Positions 26,597 to 35,531 of a DNA stretch of 64,000 nt are shown one piece after another. Position 1 is the stretch's first letter, and each line of letters begins with the position of its first letter. The DNA is from Paludibacterium sp. B53371 (GTDB lineage: Bacteria; Pseudomonadota; Gammaproteobacteria; Burkholderiales; Chromobacteriaceae). The stretch spans positions 1,674,001-1,738,000 of the forward strand of contig NZ_CP069163.1 in NCBI RefSeq assembly GCF_018802765.1, in the 5' to 3' direction. A program made the position numbers and the translations under genes. The notes under the pieces are model-generated. The model ran no database searches, had not been told where the DNA came from, and was given only the letters and a program-made list of their open reading frames with translations.

Positions 26597-26744
26597 GACC
26601 ATCACTTCCCACGCATTGACAGGACGTGGATTGTACCTGCATCCCTCGTATTGGCAGAAACAAATATCTGATTCCCATTGCGGGGTGCATTCCGTCATCC
26701 ATCTGGGCTATATACAAAGCAGCCACCATTCAGGGGAGAGGCAA

Positions 26745-27779
26745 TTGGGCTTTACCTTGCCATCCAATCTTTTCACCTCACACCGGTTGATCGAAGAGGC
26801 GGAGTTCACCTACCGCCTGAATGATCGCTACCGTGCCGCGCTATTGGCAGGCAGTGACGCGCCGTTGCCGACCAATCTGCCCGAGGAAAAGATCTCCCCC
26901 ATTCAGGCGACCGCCATGCTGGCGCGCTACCTCACCGGGCTGCAAGGTCATTTCATCCGCCTGGATGACTCCCCCCGGCTGACCGCCAGTCTGGCAGGCT
27001 ATATCAGCCGCATGGCCGCCAACTCACCGGATGGCTGTGTGGCGGCCATTCTGCTGAGTCCCTACACCCACTACACGGCGCACCACGCCATCAATTGCGC
27101 CATGCTCGCCAGCCGGATGGCGGACAATCTTTCCTTGCCGGAGGAAGAAAAAACGGCGCTGATCAGCGCGACCCTGACCATGAATCTCGGGTCAGCGGAA
27201 GTCCAGAATCAGCTGGCCAGCCAGGATGGCCCGCCAAGTACCATGCAGCGGCAAATCCTGGATATTCATCCCCTGATCAGCTCGGCCATGCTGCGCGAAG
27301 CCGGCATCAGCGACATGCTCTGGCACAGCACGGTCATCATGCATCATGAACGCAAGGATGGCCGCGGTTATGCTTTTGGTGCTGACGAGGAAGAGATTCC
27401 GCCGCTGGCGCATTTGCTGCACCTGATCGACGTGGTGACCGCCAAGATGATGCCGCGGGCCTATCGTGGCAGCATTGCGCCCAAAGCGGCACTGGCCAGC
27501 CTTTACAGTGGCAGCATGGATGCGTTTGAACCCACCTATATTGCGCAGCTGGTCAAGATTCTCGGTATCTACCCTCCGGGCAGTTTTGTCGAGCTGGAAA
27601 ATGGCGATCGCGCCCTGGTGGTCAAGAGCGGGCGTAGCGCGGCCACGCCGCTGGCGGTGCCGATCAAGTCCCCCAATGAGTCGATCGATACTTCATTACC
27701 GGGTTATCATGTGAAATCCAGCGTGAGCATGCGAATTGACGCACGCCACCTGCCCCTGTTCACCCAGTACTGGAGTTGA
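26745..27779 (+). CDS. HD-GYP-like domain protein with degenerate metal site
   Basis: A 344-residue cytoplasmic protein. The HD-GYP layout is visible: YTHYTAHHAINCAMLASRMA corresponds to the first helix, and HHERKDGRGYAFG to the HHExxDGxGYP block. However, where active enzymes carry the HDIGK dyad the sequence reads ATLTMNLGSAEV, and GYP is replaced by GYA. Cyclic-di-GMP hydrolysis is therefore doubtful; a binding or scaffolding role is more likely. A C-terminal beta region (FVELENGDRALVVKSGR) resembles the domain that often follows HD-GYP. The TTG at 26745 is chosen because GGGGAGAG precedes it at good spacing; no better ATG is in frame. Confidence 0.75.
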   Translation: MGFTLPSNLFTSHRLIEEAEFTYRLNDRYRAALLAGSDAPLPTNLPEEKISPIQATAMLARYLTGLQGHFIRLDDSPRLTASLAGYISRMAANSPDGCVAAILLSPYTHYTAHHAINCAMLASRMADNLSLPEEEKTALISATLTMNLGSAEVQNQLASQDGPPSTMQRQILDIHPLISSAMLREAGISDMLWHSTVIMHHERKDGRGYAFGADEEEIPPLAHLLHLIDVVTAKMMPRAYRGSIAPKAALASLYSGSMDAFEPTYIAQLVKILGIYPPGSFVELENGDRALVVKSGRSAATPLAVPIKSPNESIDTSLPGYHVKSSVSMRIDARHLPLFTQYWS

Positions 27780-27785
27780 GACGGT

Positions 27786-28001
27786 ATGCATCCGGTTCCC
27801 GGCATTTATCGGCATTACAAGGGTCAGTTGTACGAGGTCATTGGCATTGCCTGTCATTCTGAAACCGAAGAGGCGCTGGTCATGTACCGTGCCCTGTACG
27901 GCGACTACGGCCTGTGGGCGCGCCCGCTGGCCATGTTCAATGAACGCGTGGATGTCCCCGAGGGGCAGCTGCCGCGCTTTGCCCTCATCCGGGCCTTCTG
28001 A
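27786..28001 (+). CDS. DUF1653-family protein
   Basis: A 71-residue protein. [20 protein letters not shown], then the [20 protein letters not shown]-type strand pattern and a [12 protein letters not shown] stretch form the DUF1653 beta-rich fold, usually a stand-alone small domain of unknown function. It sits 6 bases after the HD-GYP-like gene and 9 bases before msrA, so the three are probably one operon. Confidence 0.85.
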   Translation: MHPVPGIYRHYKGQLYEVIGIACHSETEEALVMYRALYGDYGLWARPLAMFNERVDVPEGQLPRFALIRAF

Positions 28002-28010
28002 GGAGATTTC

Positions 28011-28541
28011 ATGGAAGAGGCGCTGCTGGCGGGTGGGTGTTTCTGGTGCCTGGAGGCGATATTTGCCAGCATCAACGGTGTACGTCAGGTGACCAGCGGC
28101 TATTGCGGCGGGACCTTGCCCAACCCGGATTATCGCGCGGTGTGTCGTGGCGACAGTGGCCATGCGGAGGCCGTGCGCATCGAATTTGATCCCGCCGTCG
28201 TGTCTTATGCCACGCTGCTGCAGGTGTTTTTCAGTATTCACGACCCGACAACCCTGAATCGCCAGGGGCATGACATCGGTACGCAGTACCGCTCGGCCAT
28301 CTTCTATCTGTCTGATGCACAACGGGAAACCGCCGAGCAGATCATTCGCGCCCTCAACGATGAGCGAATTTACGATTCGCCTGTCGTGACCGAGCTCTCC
28401 CCCGCCGGAACATTTTATTCGGCAGAAGATCATCATCAGCGATATTATTGGCAAAATCGCCAGGCGCCCTACTGTCAGGTCGTCATTGCACCAAAAATTG
28501 CAGCGTTTCGCCGCCAACACCCGTCACTGTTCGATGACTGA
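28011..28541 (+). CDS. msrA: Peptide methionine sulfoxide reductase MsrA
   Basis: Reduces the S-epimer of methionine sulfoxide in proteins and free Met. The 176-residue product has the catalytic motif GGCFWCLEA with Cys10 as nucleophile; the usual Gly after FW is Cys here, as in a subset of MsrA proteins. Further hallmarks: VTSGYCGG, GHAEAVRIEFDP, and QGHDIGTQYRSAIFYL. It has only the MsrA domain; no MsrB is fused or adjacent. It lies 9 bases after the DUF1653 gene. Confidence 0.95.
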   Translation: MEEALLAGGCFWCLEAIFASINGVRQVTSGYCGGTLPNPDYRAVCRGDSGHAEAVRIEFDPAVVSYATLLQVFFSIHDPTTLNRQGHDIGTQYRSAIFYLSDAQRETAEQIIRALNDERIYDSPVVTELSPAGTFYSAEDHHQRYYWQNRQAPYCQVVIAPKIAAFRRQHPSLFDD

Positions 28542-28576
28542 GCAAAGGGACGGGCGATCTTGCTGAACCGGACGGG

Positions 28577-29563
28577 ATGCCTGTTGCACTGTTGCTTGGT
28601 ATGAGAAAAATATTTACCCGCAAGTTACTGTTTCTGCTCGGGCTCATCCTGGCCACCCTGCTGGCCGGCACCCTTGGCTATGTGTACATCGAAGGCTGGC
28701 CATGGCTGGACAGCCTGTTCATGACGGTCATTACCCTGTCGACCATCGGGTATGGTGAATCACATCCGCTGGATACGGCCGGGCGTGTGTTTACCATTGC
28801 CCTGATCGTGCTGGGTACCGGCGTACTCGGTTATGGCTTGTCGTCTCTGACCCTGTTGCTGTTTCAGGGTGATCTTCCCCTCTATTTCAAGCGCAAGAAA
28901 ATGGAAAAGGTCATTGCCCGGTTTTCGGGACACGTCATCCTGTGCGGTTTGAGCCGTACGGGCCTGTATACCCTGGAAGAAATGGTTCGCAGCGGCCAGC
29001 AGGTGGTGGTCATCGAGCGCAGTGATGCGACGGCGGCCCAGCTGGAGGCGCGCGGCATTCCCTATATCGTCGGCGACGCCACTCAGGATGCCAATTTGCT
29101 GGCAGCCGGGGTCGGTCAGGCGCATGGCCTGATCACCTGCCTGACCTCCGATGCCGAGAACGCCTTTGTGATTGTGACGGCCAAGAGTCTCAACCCCGGC
29201 ATCGTGACGATTTCCAAGGCGGAAAACGAGAGCACCCGCAAGAAACTGATTTCCATCGGTGCCGACAAGGTGGTGGTGCCCTCGATGCTGGGCGGGCTCA
29301 GTATGGCCAACAGCGTATTGCGGCCGGAGACGCAGCGCTTCTTCGAGACCCTGCACCACCGCTACCCGGATACGTTCAGCGCAGAAATCGTGACGGCCGG
29401 CCCGCAGTGGGACGATCAGCCGTTGCATGATTATATGGCGGCACAGGACAGCCGCCTGCTGGTCGTCGCGCTGGAGCACCCGGGCGAAGAAGTGCAGTTT
29501 GGCCCGAGTCCGGATACCTTGCTCAAGACTGACACGGCCATCATGGTCATCCGCAACCGCTGA
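28577..29563 (+). CDS. Potassium channel with RCK/TrkA-N domain
   Basis: A 328-residue two-helix K+ channel subunit. The first membrane helix (LLFLLGLILATLLAGTLGYV), a pore helix (WLDSLFMTVITL), the K+ selectivity filter TIGYG, and the second helix (FTIALIVLGTGVLGYGLSSL) occupy the first 100 residues. A TrkA-N/RCK NAD-binding domain (HVILCGLSRTGLYTLEEM) and a RCK-C domain (from about residue 250) follow. A tetramer in the inner membrane is expected. The start at 28577 is used; an in-frame ATG at 28601 would give a shorter N-terminus. Its stop is 1 base before the start of the sensor kinase gene. Confidence 0.9.
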   Translation: MPVALLLGMRKIFTRKLLFLLGLILATLLAGTLGYVYIEGWPWLDSLFMTVITLSTIGYGESHPLDTAGRVFTIALIVLGTGVLGYGLSSLTLLLFQGDLPLYFKRKKMEKVIARFSGHVILCGLSRTGLYTLEEMVRSGQQVVVIERSDATAAQLEARGIPYIVGDATQDANLLAAGVGQAHGLITCLTSDAENAFVIVTAKSLNPGIVTISKAENESTRKKLISIGADKVVVPSMLGGLSMANSVLRPETQRFFETLHHRYPDTFSAEIVTAGPQWDDQPLHDYMAAQDSRLLVVALEHPGEEVQFGPSPDTLLKTDTAIMVIRNR

Positions 29564-29564
29564 T

Positions 29565-31856
29565 ATGCCAAAACGAGATCCCCAGCTGGCTTTTCATGGC
29601 GGCTTCTGGCAGGTGCAGCGCAATCTGCTGGCCGAAGCCCCGCGCAAGGCCTGGCTGGCCTTCGCCCTGACCTGGCTGCTGCTGTTTGTCCTGATTGGCT
29701 GCAGCATGGTGGCCGTCGACCTGCAGCGACAGAAACAGCACTTTGAGCGCGTGTCCTATTACATGACACGCGGCCTTGAGTCACGACTGAAAAGCTGCGA
29801 GCTGGTGCTGTACGGCTTTGAGGACCTGATCAACACGGATCCCGATATTCACGAAAGTGAATTGCGCCATTACGCCCAAATGGCCGCCCGTCGCTATGGA
29901 TTCATTTACACGCTGGGCTTTCAGCAACGGATCGAACACTATCGCCGAGCCGAGTTTGAGCATCAGCAGCGCCTGGTGTTTGGCCCGGATTTTGCCATCC
30001 GCGATTACCGGCATGGTGCCGGACCGGCCTGGCGCAAAGCCTCCGGCTGGCGAGTCGCGCCACGGCGTGAGTCCTACATTCCGCTCATCATGACCGAGCC
30101 GCCGCTGGGACAGGCGGCGCGGCCGGCCATGGGGCTGGATCTGATGGCCGATTCGGTGGTGGGGCCGACGGTGGAGCGCGCCTTGCGCAGCGCCGAAATC
30201 GAGGTGACGCCGATGTTGCGTCTGGGGCCCAGCCAGTCGGCCATTGCGTATATCCATGCCTTGTATTCGCCCTCGCCGCCTTCCAGCAGTCCGATCATGC
30301 GGCCGGAAGAAAGCATCGGCATCATCACCCTGCTGGTGCATACGGACTCCCTGATCAATCTGCGTGACGAGCAACAGGAACTGCTGGATGTGACGTTGTC
30401 ACGCCAGGAGGGGGCCGCCAGCCAGTACGACAGTGCCGTATTTCGCAGTCAGGCGAAGGAGGCAGCCACCCGCTTGGACCGCCTGCTGCCGGTACTGGAG
30501 CACCGCGAGCAGGTTTCCACCCCCTACTTCCCTTACGAGCTGAAAGTCTCGATGCAGTTGCGGCTGCGCATGATTCCGGGCATCAGCTTGCTGCTGGCCG
30601 CGCTGGCCGCAGCACTGCCGGGTTATCTGGTCTTGCTGATCGTGGCCATCCGGCACCATGCGCGCAAAGACCGGGAATATGCCGATGACAGTCTGTATCG
30701 CACCCGTGAGCATGCCAGTGTCACCCTGCAGGCCATCAGCGACGCGGTGATTACCATTGATAATCAGCGCATGGTGCAGTACCTCAATCCAGCTGCACTG
30801 CGCCACCTGGATACGACGGAAAAATACGCCATCGGCCGGCCACTGACCGAAGTGTTCAAATTGCGCTATGAGTTTGCCCGCCGGGCCGTGGCCGACCCGT
30901 TCATGGCCTGCCTGGACACGCAGCAGATGCGTGAACTGGAGGAGAATAGTTACCTCCTGCGCCCGAATGGCGAGAAATTATTGATTGAAGGCGTCGTTTC
31001 ACCGCTGTTCGACCGTGCCGGCGGGCTGATCGGCGCTGTGGTGACTTTCCGTGACACGGCACCGCTGCGCCGGCGCATGCTGGAGGCACTGGAAAATAGC
31101 GAAACCCGCCTGAAACAACACGAATACGAGCTGGCGCGCGTCACCCGCATTACCTCCATGGGGGAGATGGCCTCCGGGATTGCACACGAGATCAATCAAC
31201 CCTTGTCGGCCATCATGAGCTACTGCCAGGCCAGTCTGAGCCTGCTGGAGGAAGATGAACCGGATCTGGCGCTCATCGTTCAGGCCATTCAATCTGCAGT
31301 TAATCAGGCAGATCGCGCCGGCAAGATCGTGCGCCGGCTGCGTGAGTTCGTCTCCAAGAAATCGCGTCAGCACACCCCGGTGGACGTCAATCACGCCATC
31401 AACAATGTGCTGACCCTGGCGGATTACGATCTGCGCCAGGCCGGCATTACCGTGGACTACCATCCGGGCAACCGGCTGCCACTGGTTTATGCCGACACCA
31501 TTCAGCTGGAACAAGTGGTGCTGAATCTGGTGCGCAATGCGCTGGATGCCATGCAGGGACAGGCACAGCCCGGCTGCCTGTTTGTCGAAACCAGCTACAG
31601 TGCCAAACGTGTCTGCATCAAGGTGGGCGACAACGGCCCCGGCATCAGCGAAGATAAGATCGACAGCGTCTTTGCGCCATTCTTCAGCACCAAGAGCACG
31701 GGCATGGGGCTGGGCCTGACCATCTGCCAGACGATTATCGAAAGCTTTGGCGGGCAGATCAGCGCGCATAATCGCACTACCGGCGGCGCCGAATTTACTG
31801 TCGAGCTGCCGCCGCTGGATAGCAGTACCGTCCCTTACACCGATACGAGAGCATGA
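29565..31856 (+). CDS. CHASE/PAS sensor histidine kinase
   Basis: A 763-residue membrane-bound kinase. Order: membrane helix near residues 25-45 (AFALTWLLLFVLIGCSMVAV), a periplasmic CHASE domain (GLESRLKSCELVLYGFEDL to about residue 300), a second helix near 345-365, a PAS domain (TLQAISDAVITIDNQRMVQY), a HisKA helix with His541 in GIAHEINQPLSAIMSYCQ, and an HATPase domain with VVLNLVRNALDAM, VGDNGPGI and GMGLGLTI. The FixL-like dimerisation helix and the FixJ-type partner immediately downstream (1 base gap) form one two-component pair. The ligand sensed by the CHASE domain is unknown. Confidence 0.9.
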   Translation: MPKRDPQLAFHGGFWQVQRNLLAEAPRKAWLAFALTWLLLFVLIGCSMVAVDLQRQKQHFERVSYYMTRGLESRLKSCELVLYGFEDLINTDPDIHESELRHYAQMAARRYGFIYTLGFQQRIEHYRRAEFEHQQRLVFGPDFAIRDYRHGAGPAWRKASGWRVAPRRESYIPLIMTEPPLGQAARPAMGLDLMADSVVGPTVERALRSAEIEVTPMLRLGPSQSAIAYIHALYSPSPPSSSPIMRPEESIGIITLLVHTDSLINLRDEQQELLDVTLSRQEGAASQYDSAVFRSQAKEAATRLDRLLPVLEHREQVSTPYFPYELKVSMQLRLRMIPGISLLLAALAAALPGYLVLLIVAIRHHARKDREYADDSLYRTREHASVTLQAISDAVITIDNQRMVQYLNPAALRHLDTTEKYAIGRPLTEVFKLRYEFARRAVADPFMACLDTQQMRELEENSYLLRPNGEKLLIEGVVSPLFDRAGGLIGAVVTFRDTAPLRRRMLEALENSETRLKQHEYELARVTRITSMGEMASGIAHEINQPLSAIMSYCQASLSLLEEDEPDLALIVQAIQSAVNQADRAGKIVRRLREFVSKKSRQHTPVDVNHAINNVLTLADYDLRQAGITVDYHPGNRLPLVYADTIQLEQVVLNLVRNALDAMQGQAQPGCLFVETSYSAKRVCIKVGDNGPGISEDKIDSVFAPFFSTKSTGMGLGLTICQTIIESFGGQISAHNRTTGGAEFTVELPPLDSSTVPYTDTRA

Positions 31857-31857
31857 A

Positions 31858-32514
31858 ATGCACACCATGACGCCTACCGTCTATATCGTGGACGACGACC
31901 CGGCCGTCCTTGATGCCCTGGCCTTGCTGATTACCGCCCAGGGCATGCGCACCCTGACCTTCGGCAGTGCCCAGGCCTTTCTCGATCATTGCGCGCCGGG
32001 CGAAATCGGCTGCGCCATCCTCGATATTCGCATGCCTCACATTACCGGCCTGGCGCTGCAGGACATGATGGCGGAGCGCAACCTTCACATTCCTCTGGTT
32101 TTTATTACCGGGCACGGTGATGTCGAGCAATGTCGACGCGCCTTCAAGAATGGCGCCATTGATTTTCTGACCAAGCCGGTGGATCAGATGCGCCTGGTCG
32201 ACAGTTTGCGCCGCGCGATTCGCCTGAGCATTCGTCAGCACAGCCAGGAGGTGGAAACGCAGGAAGTGCTGGCTCGCCTGTCGCGCATCAGTGGTCGCGA
32301 ACGTGAGGTGCTGGAGGGGGTGGCGGCCGGGTTGTCCAGCAAGGAAATCGCCCGCGAGCTAGACCTGTCGCCGCGCACGGTCGAAGTGCACCGCGCCAAT
32401 CTGTTCAGCAAGCTGGATGTCACCTCGCTGGCAGATCTGATTCGCTTCTACCTGAAAGCGCTCGAGGCCACCGGCATGAAGCATGATGCAGACGACATGA
32501 GCAACAACCGGTAA
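31858..32514 (+). CDS. FixJ/NarL-type response regulator
   Basis: A 218-residue partner of the upstream kinase. The receiver domain has the acidic pocket VDDDP (residues 11-15), phospho-acceptor Asp56 in AILDIRMPHITG, and Lys in FLTKPVD. The output domain is a LuxR-type helix-turn-helix: LSRISGREREVLEGVAAGLS followed by KEIARELDLSPRTVEVHRAN. The ATG at 31858 directly follows the kinase stop. Target genes cannot be read from the sequence. The nadK start is 9 bases downstream, suggesting readthrough. Confidence 0.92.
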   Translation: MHTMTPTVYIVDDDPAVLDALALLITAQGMRTLTFGSAQAFLDHCAPGEIGCAILDIRMPHITGLALQDMMAERNLHIPLVFITGHGDVEQCRRAFKNGAIDFLTKPVDQMRLVDSLRRAIRLSIRQHSQEVETQEVLARLSRISGREREVLEGVAAGLSSKEIARELDLSPRTVEVHRANLFSKLDVTSLADLIRFYLKALEATGMKHDADDMSNNR

Positions 32515-32523
32515 ACTACCCGA

Positions 32524-33399
32524 ATGCAAAGTCTGTTCAAACATATCGGCCTGGTTGCCCGCCACAGCAAACCCAACATTGTCGCCTCGTTGCGCCAGTT
32601 GGCCGATCATCTGGTCCAGCAAGGGTTCCAGGTCCATATCGACAGCGAAAGCGCGACCGACCTGGAGGCCGGCCCGCACCCGCTGATCGACCGGATGGAC
32701 ATGGGCAAAGCGGTGGATCTGGCCATTGTGCTCGGCGGGGATGGCACCATGCTGTCGGTGGCGCGCCTGCTGGCGCCCTATCGCGTGCCGATGGTGGGCA
32801 TCAACCAGGGGCGGCTTGGCTTCATGACCGATATTCCGCTGCACGAGATGCTCGACTCGGTCGATGCCATCCTGCGCGGCGAGTTCATCCCGGAAGATCG
32901 CATTCTGTTGCAGACTTCGGTGCTGCGCGAAGATGCCGAAGTGGCCAATGCCCTGGCCTTCAATGATGTGGTGTTCAACCGCGGCGCGGTAGGCACCATG
33001 ATCGAATTTGAAGTCTTTATCGACAATCAGTTTGTCTACAGCCTGCGTTCGGATGGTCTGATCGTTTCCACACCAACCGGCTCGACCGCCTATGCCCTGG
33101 CATCCGGCGGCCCGATCCTGCAACCGACACTCCAGGCCATCGCCCTGGTGCCGATTTGTCCGCAGTCGCTCAATAACCGACCGATTGCCGTCAATGACTC
33201 GTGCGAAGTCGAGTTCATGCTGACGCGCGGACTCGATGCCCGGGTGCATTTCGATGGCCAGTCCAACTGCGACCTGATGGAAATGGATCGCGTCCTGATT
33301 CGCCGCTACCGCAACCCGCTGCGCATCCTGCACCCGCTGGGTTACAACTACTACGACATGCTGCGCCACAAGCTGCATTGGGGCGAACGACTACTCTGA
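32524..33399 (+). CDS. nadK: NAD kinase
   Basis: Phosphorylates NAD to NADP using ATP. The 291 residues carry the diagnostic ILGGDGTMLSVARLL motif near residue 72, the GINQGRLGFMTD loop, and TPTGSTAYALASGGPIL. The length is typical of bacterial NadK. It lies between the response regulator and recN; the nadK-recN order is common in betaproteobacteria. Confidence 0.96.
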   Translation: MQSLFKHIGLVARHSKPNIVASLRQLADHLVQQGFQVHIDSESATDLEAGPHPLIDRMDMGKAVDLAIVLGGDGTMLSVARLLAPYRVPMVGINQGRLGFMTDIPLHEMLDSVDAILRGEFIPEDRILLQTSVLREDAEVANALAFNDVVFNRGAVGTMIEFEVFIDNQFVYSLRSDGLIVSTPTGSTAYALASGGPILQPTLQAIALVPICPQSLNNRPIAVNDSCEVEFMLTRGLDARVHFDGQSNCDLMEMDRVLIRRYRNPLRILHPLGYNYYDMLRHKLHWGERLL

Positions 33400-33417
33400 C
33401 ACCGGATGCCGACTGCC

Positions 33418-35100
33418 ATGCTGTTATCGCTTAGCATCAAAGACTTTGTCATCGTTGACGAGCTGGCGCTTGATTTCGCCAGTGGCTTCACCGTCCTGAC
33501 CGGCGAGACCGGCGCGGGGAAATCCATCATTCTTGACGCCCTCGGCCTGGCGCTGGGGGATCGCTCGGAAGGCGCCCAGGTCGTGCGCGAAGGCTGTGAC
33601 CGTGCGGATATCAGCGCCCGGTTCGCCATCGGGCAACGACCGGAGCTGGTGCAGTGGCTCAGCGACAATGAGCTGAGCGGCGATGACGGCGAGCTGCTGC
33701 TGCGCCGCATTGTCGACAAAAATGGCCGCTCCAAGAGCCTGATTAACGGTCAGCAGGCCACGCTGGCGCAGCTCAAGCTGCTGGGCGATGCCCTGCTGGA
33801 TATCCATGGCCAGCATGCCCATCAGTCGCTGGCGCGCGGCGAGACCCAGCGCACGCTGCTGGATGCTTATGCCAAGGCCGACACACTGGCGCGCGAGGTT
33901 GAGTCTGCCTGGCAGGAGTGGCAACAAGCGCGTCGCGCCCGGTTGTCCGCCGAGAAAAATGCCCAGCAGACCCAAAGCGAACGCGAACGTCTCGACTGGC
34001 AAATCGGCGAAGTCGCCTCGCTGGATACCCGACCAGAAGAATGGGAAACGCTCAACCAGCAACACGACCGTCTGGCCAACGCCAGCGAGCTGCTGCAAAG
34101 CAGCCAGCTGGCCATCGATGCCCTGTCGGAGATGGACGGCAATTGCCTGTCAGTGCTGGCCGGCGTGCAAAATCGCCTTGGCAAGCTGGCGCACCTGGAT
34201 ACGCGCCTGGCTGAGGTGCTGTCTCTGCTGGAGTCGGTCGATGCCGAACTGCATGAAGCGGTGCATGGCCTGCGTGACTACGCCGGACGCATCGATGAGG
34301 ATCCGCAGCAGCTGGAAAACATGACGCGTCGCCTGGACGCCCTGATGAGCATGGCACGCAAATATCGCTGCCAGCCGCAAGAGCTGCCGGAACGGCTGGC
34401 ACAGTGGCAGCGGCAACTGAGCGAACTGGATGCCGCCGCCGACCTGGAAGCCCTGAGCGCAGCGGAACATGAGGCCGAGCTGGCGTATCGCGCACTGGCC
34501 GACAAGTTGACCCTGGCGCGCCGGAAGGCGGCGGGCCAGCTGGGACGCCGTGTGGCCGATGAAATGCAGACACTGGCCATGAGTGGCGCCCGCTTCGAGA
34601 TTGCCCTGCTGCCCCTGGAAACGCCGGGCGCGCATGGGCAGGAAGACGTCGAATATCAGGTGGCCACCAACGCCGGCACACGTCTGCAGCCGCTGGGCAA
34701 GATCGCTTCGGGCGGCGAATTGTCGCGCATCAGTCTGGCGCTGCAGGTGGCCATCAGTCAGGTGGCGCGTGTGCCGACGCTGATCTTCGACGAAGTGGAC
34801 GTCGGCATCGGCGGCCGGGTGGCCGAAGTGGTCGGGCGCAAGCTCAAGGCACTCGGGCAGCACTATCAGGTACTCAGTGTCACCCACCTACCGCAAGTCG
34901 CCTCCTGCGGCGACCAGCACTGGCAAGTCAGCAAGGAGACCCGCAAGGGCCAGACCCTGTCGCGCATTCGCGTGCTGGACGAGACCGAGCGTGTGCAGGA
35001 GATCGCCCGCATGCTGGGTGGTGTGGCCATTACCGAGGCCACGCGACAGCATGCTGCGGAAATGCTGGCGCTGAACGCCGGACGGGAGACGGTCGCCTAG
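33418..35100 (+). CDS. recN: DNA repair protein RecN
   Basis: SMC-like ATPase that handles double-strand break repair. The 560-residue product begins MLLSLSIKDFVIVDELALDF, the family start; an ATG four codons earlier (33406) is also in frame. Walker A GETGAGKS lies near residue 35. A long central coiled coil runs from about residue 150 to 370, with Glu/Gln/Arg heptads. The ABC signature KIASGGELSRISLALQ and Walker B LIFDEVDVGIGGR are near the C-terminus, followed by VLSVTHLPQVAS. It is the last gene of the nadK unit, ahead of the serine tRNA. Confidence 0.94.
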   Translation: MLLSLSIKDFVIVDELALDFASGFTVLTGETGAGKSIILDALGLALGDRSEGAQVVREGCDRADISARFAIGQRPELVQWLSDNELSGDDGELLLRRIVDKNGRSKSLINGQQATLAQLKLLGDALLDIHGQHAHQSLARGETQRTLLDAYAKADTLAREVESAWQEWQQARRARLSAEKNAQQTQSERERLDWQIGEVASLDTRPEEWETLNQQHDRLANASELLQSSQLAIDALSEMDGNCLSVLAGVQNRLGKLAHLDTRLAEVLSLLESVDAELHEAVHGLRDYAGRIDEDPQQLENMTRRLDALMSMARKYRCQPQELPERLAQWQRQLSELDAAADLEALSAAEHEAELAYRALADKLTLARRKAAGQLGRRVADEMQTLAMSGARFEIALLPLETPGAHGQEDVEYQVATNAGTRLQPLGKIASGGELSRISLALQVAISQVARVPTLIFDEVDVGIGGRVAEVVGRKLKALGQHYQVLSVTHLPQVASCGDQHWQVSKETRKGQTLSRIRVLDETERVQEIARMLGGVAITEATRQHAAEMLALNAGRETVA

Positions 35101-35178
35101 ACGGGCCCTGGCGGCCGGTTTTTTGCCGCCCTCCCCCTAGTCAAATGACCATTGAGCCGGTAATATGACGACCTCTTC

Positions 35179-35268
35179 GGAAGCGTGGCAGAGTGGTTTA
35201 ATGCACCGGTCTTGAAAACCGACGAGGGTTCACGCCCTCCGTGAGTTCGAATCTCACCGCTTCCGCCA
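35179..35268 (+). tRNA. tRNA-Ser (anticodon UGA)
   Basis: A 90-base class II tRNA. Acceptor stem GGAAGCG (35179-35185) pairs with CGCTTCC (35258-35264), followed by the discriminator G and encoded CCA (35266-35268). The anticodon loop CTTGAAA contains TGA at 35213-35215. A long variable arm (GAGGGTTCACGCCCTC) and the T-arm TTCGAATC confirm the serine type. It reads UCA and related codons. Confidence 0.97.
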
Positions 35269-35283
35269 AATTCAAACAAAAAG

Positions 35284-35308
35284 GCCCTGAATATTCAGGG
35301 CTTTTTTG
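35284..35308 (+). terminator. Intrinsic terminator after tRNA-Ser
   Basis: The palindrome GCCCTGAATATTCAGGGC (35284-35301) is followed by a T-run. It lies 16 bases after the CCA end of the tRNA. Confidence 0.92.
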
Positions 35309-35531
35309 TTTTCACTTTCGGTTCTCTCCCGCCACGCCAGTTTGGCCATTAATACAGCATAGACCCGGTTTCGTGATGGGTTGCGAGGGTGATAGCCATG
35401 CGGGCCACGGCCTTTCTCGCGCAGGCCGGCAATGACCATGTCAATCACATTAGGTATAATCTTGATAACGGAATAAAATCCTCGCATTCATCACGGCGCA
35501 ATCCGCGCCTTTCCCGGGAAGCCCGATTTGC

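Noticed and set aside
35097-35279. Minus-strand reading frame across the tRNA-Ser gene
   Set aside because: It is the antisense of the tRNA; this same peptide pattern is a well-known false gene call over serine tRNAs.
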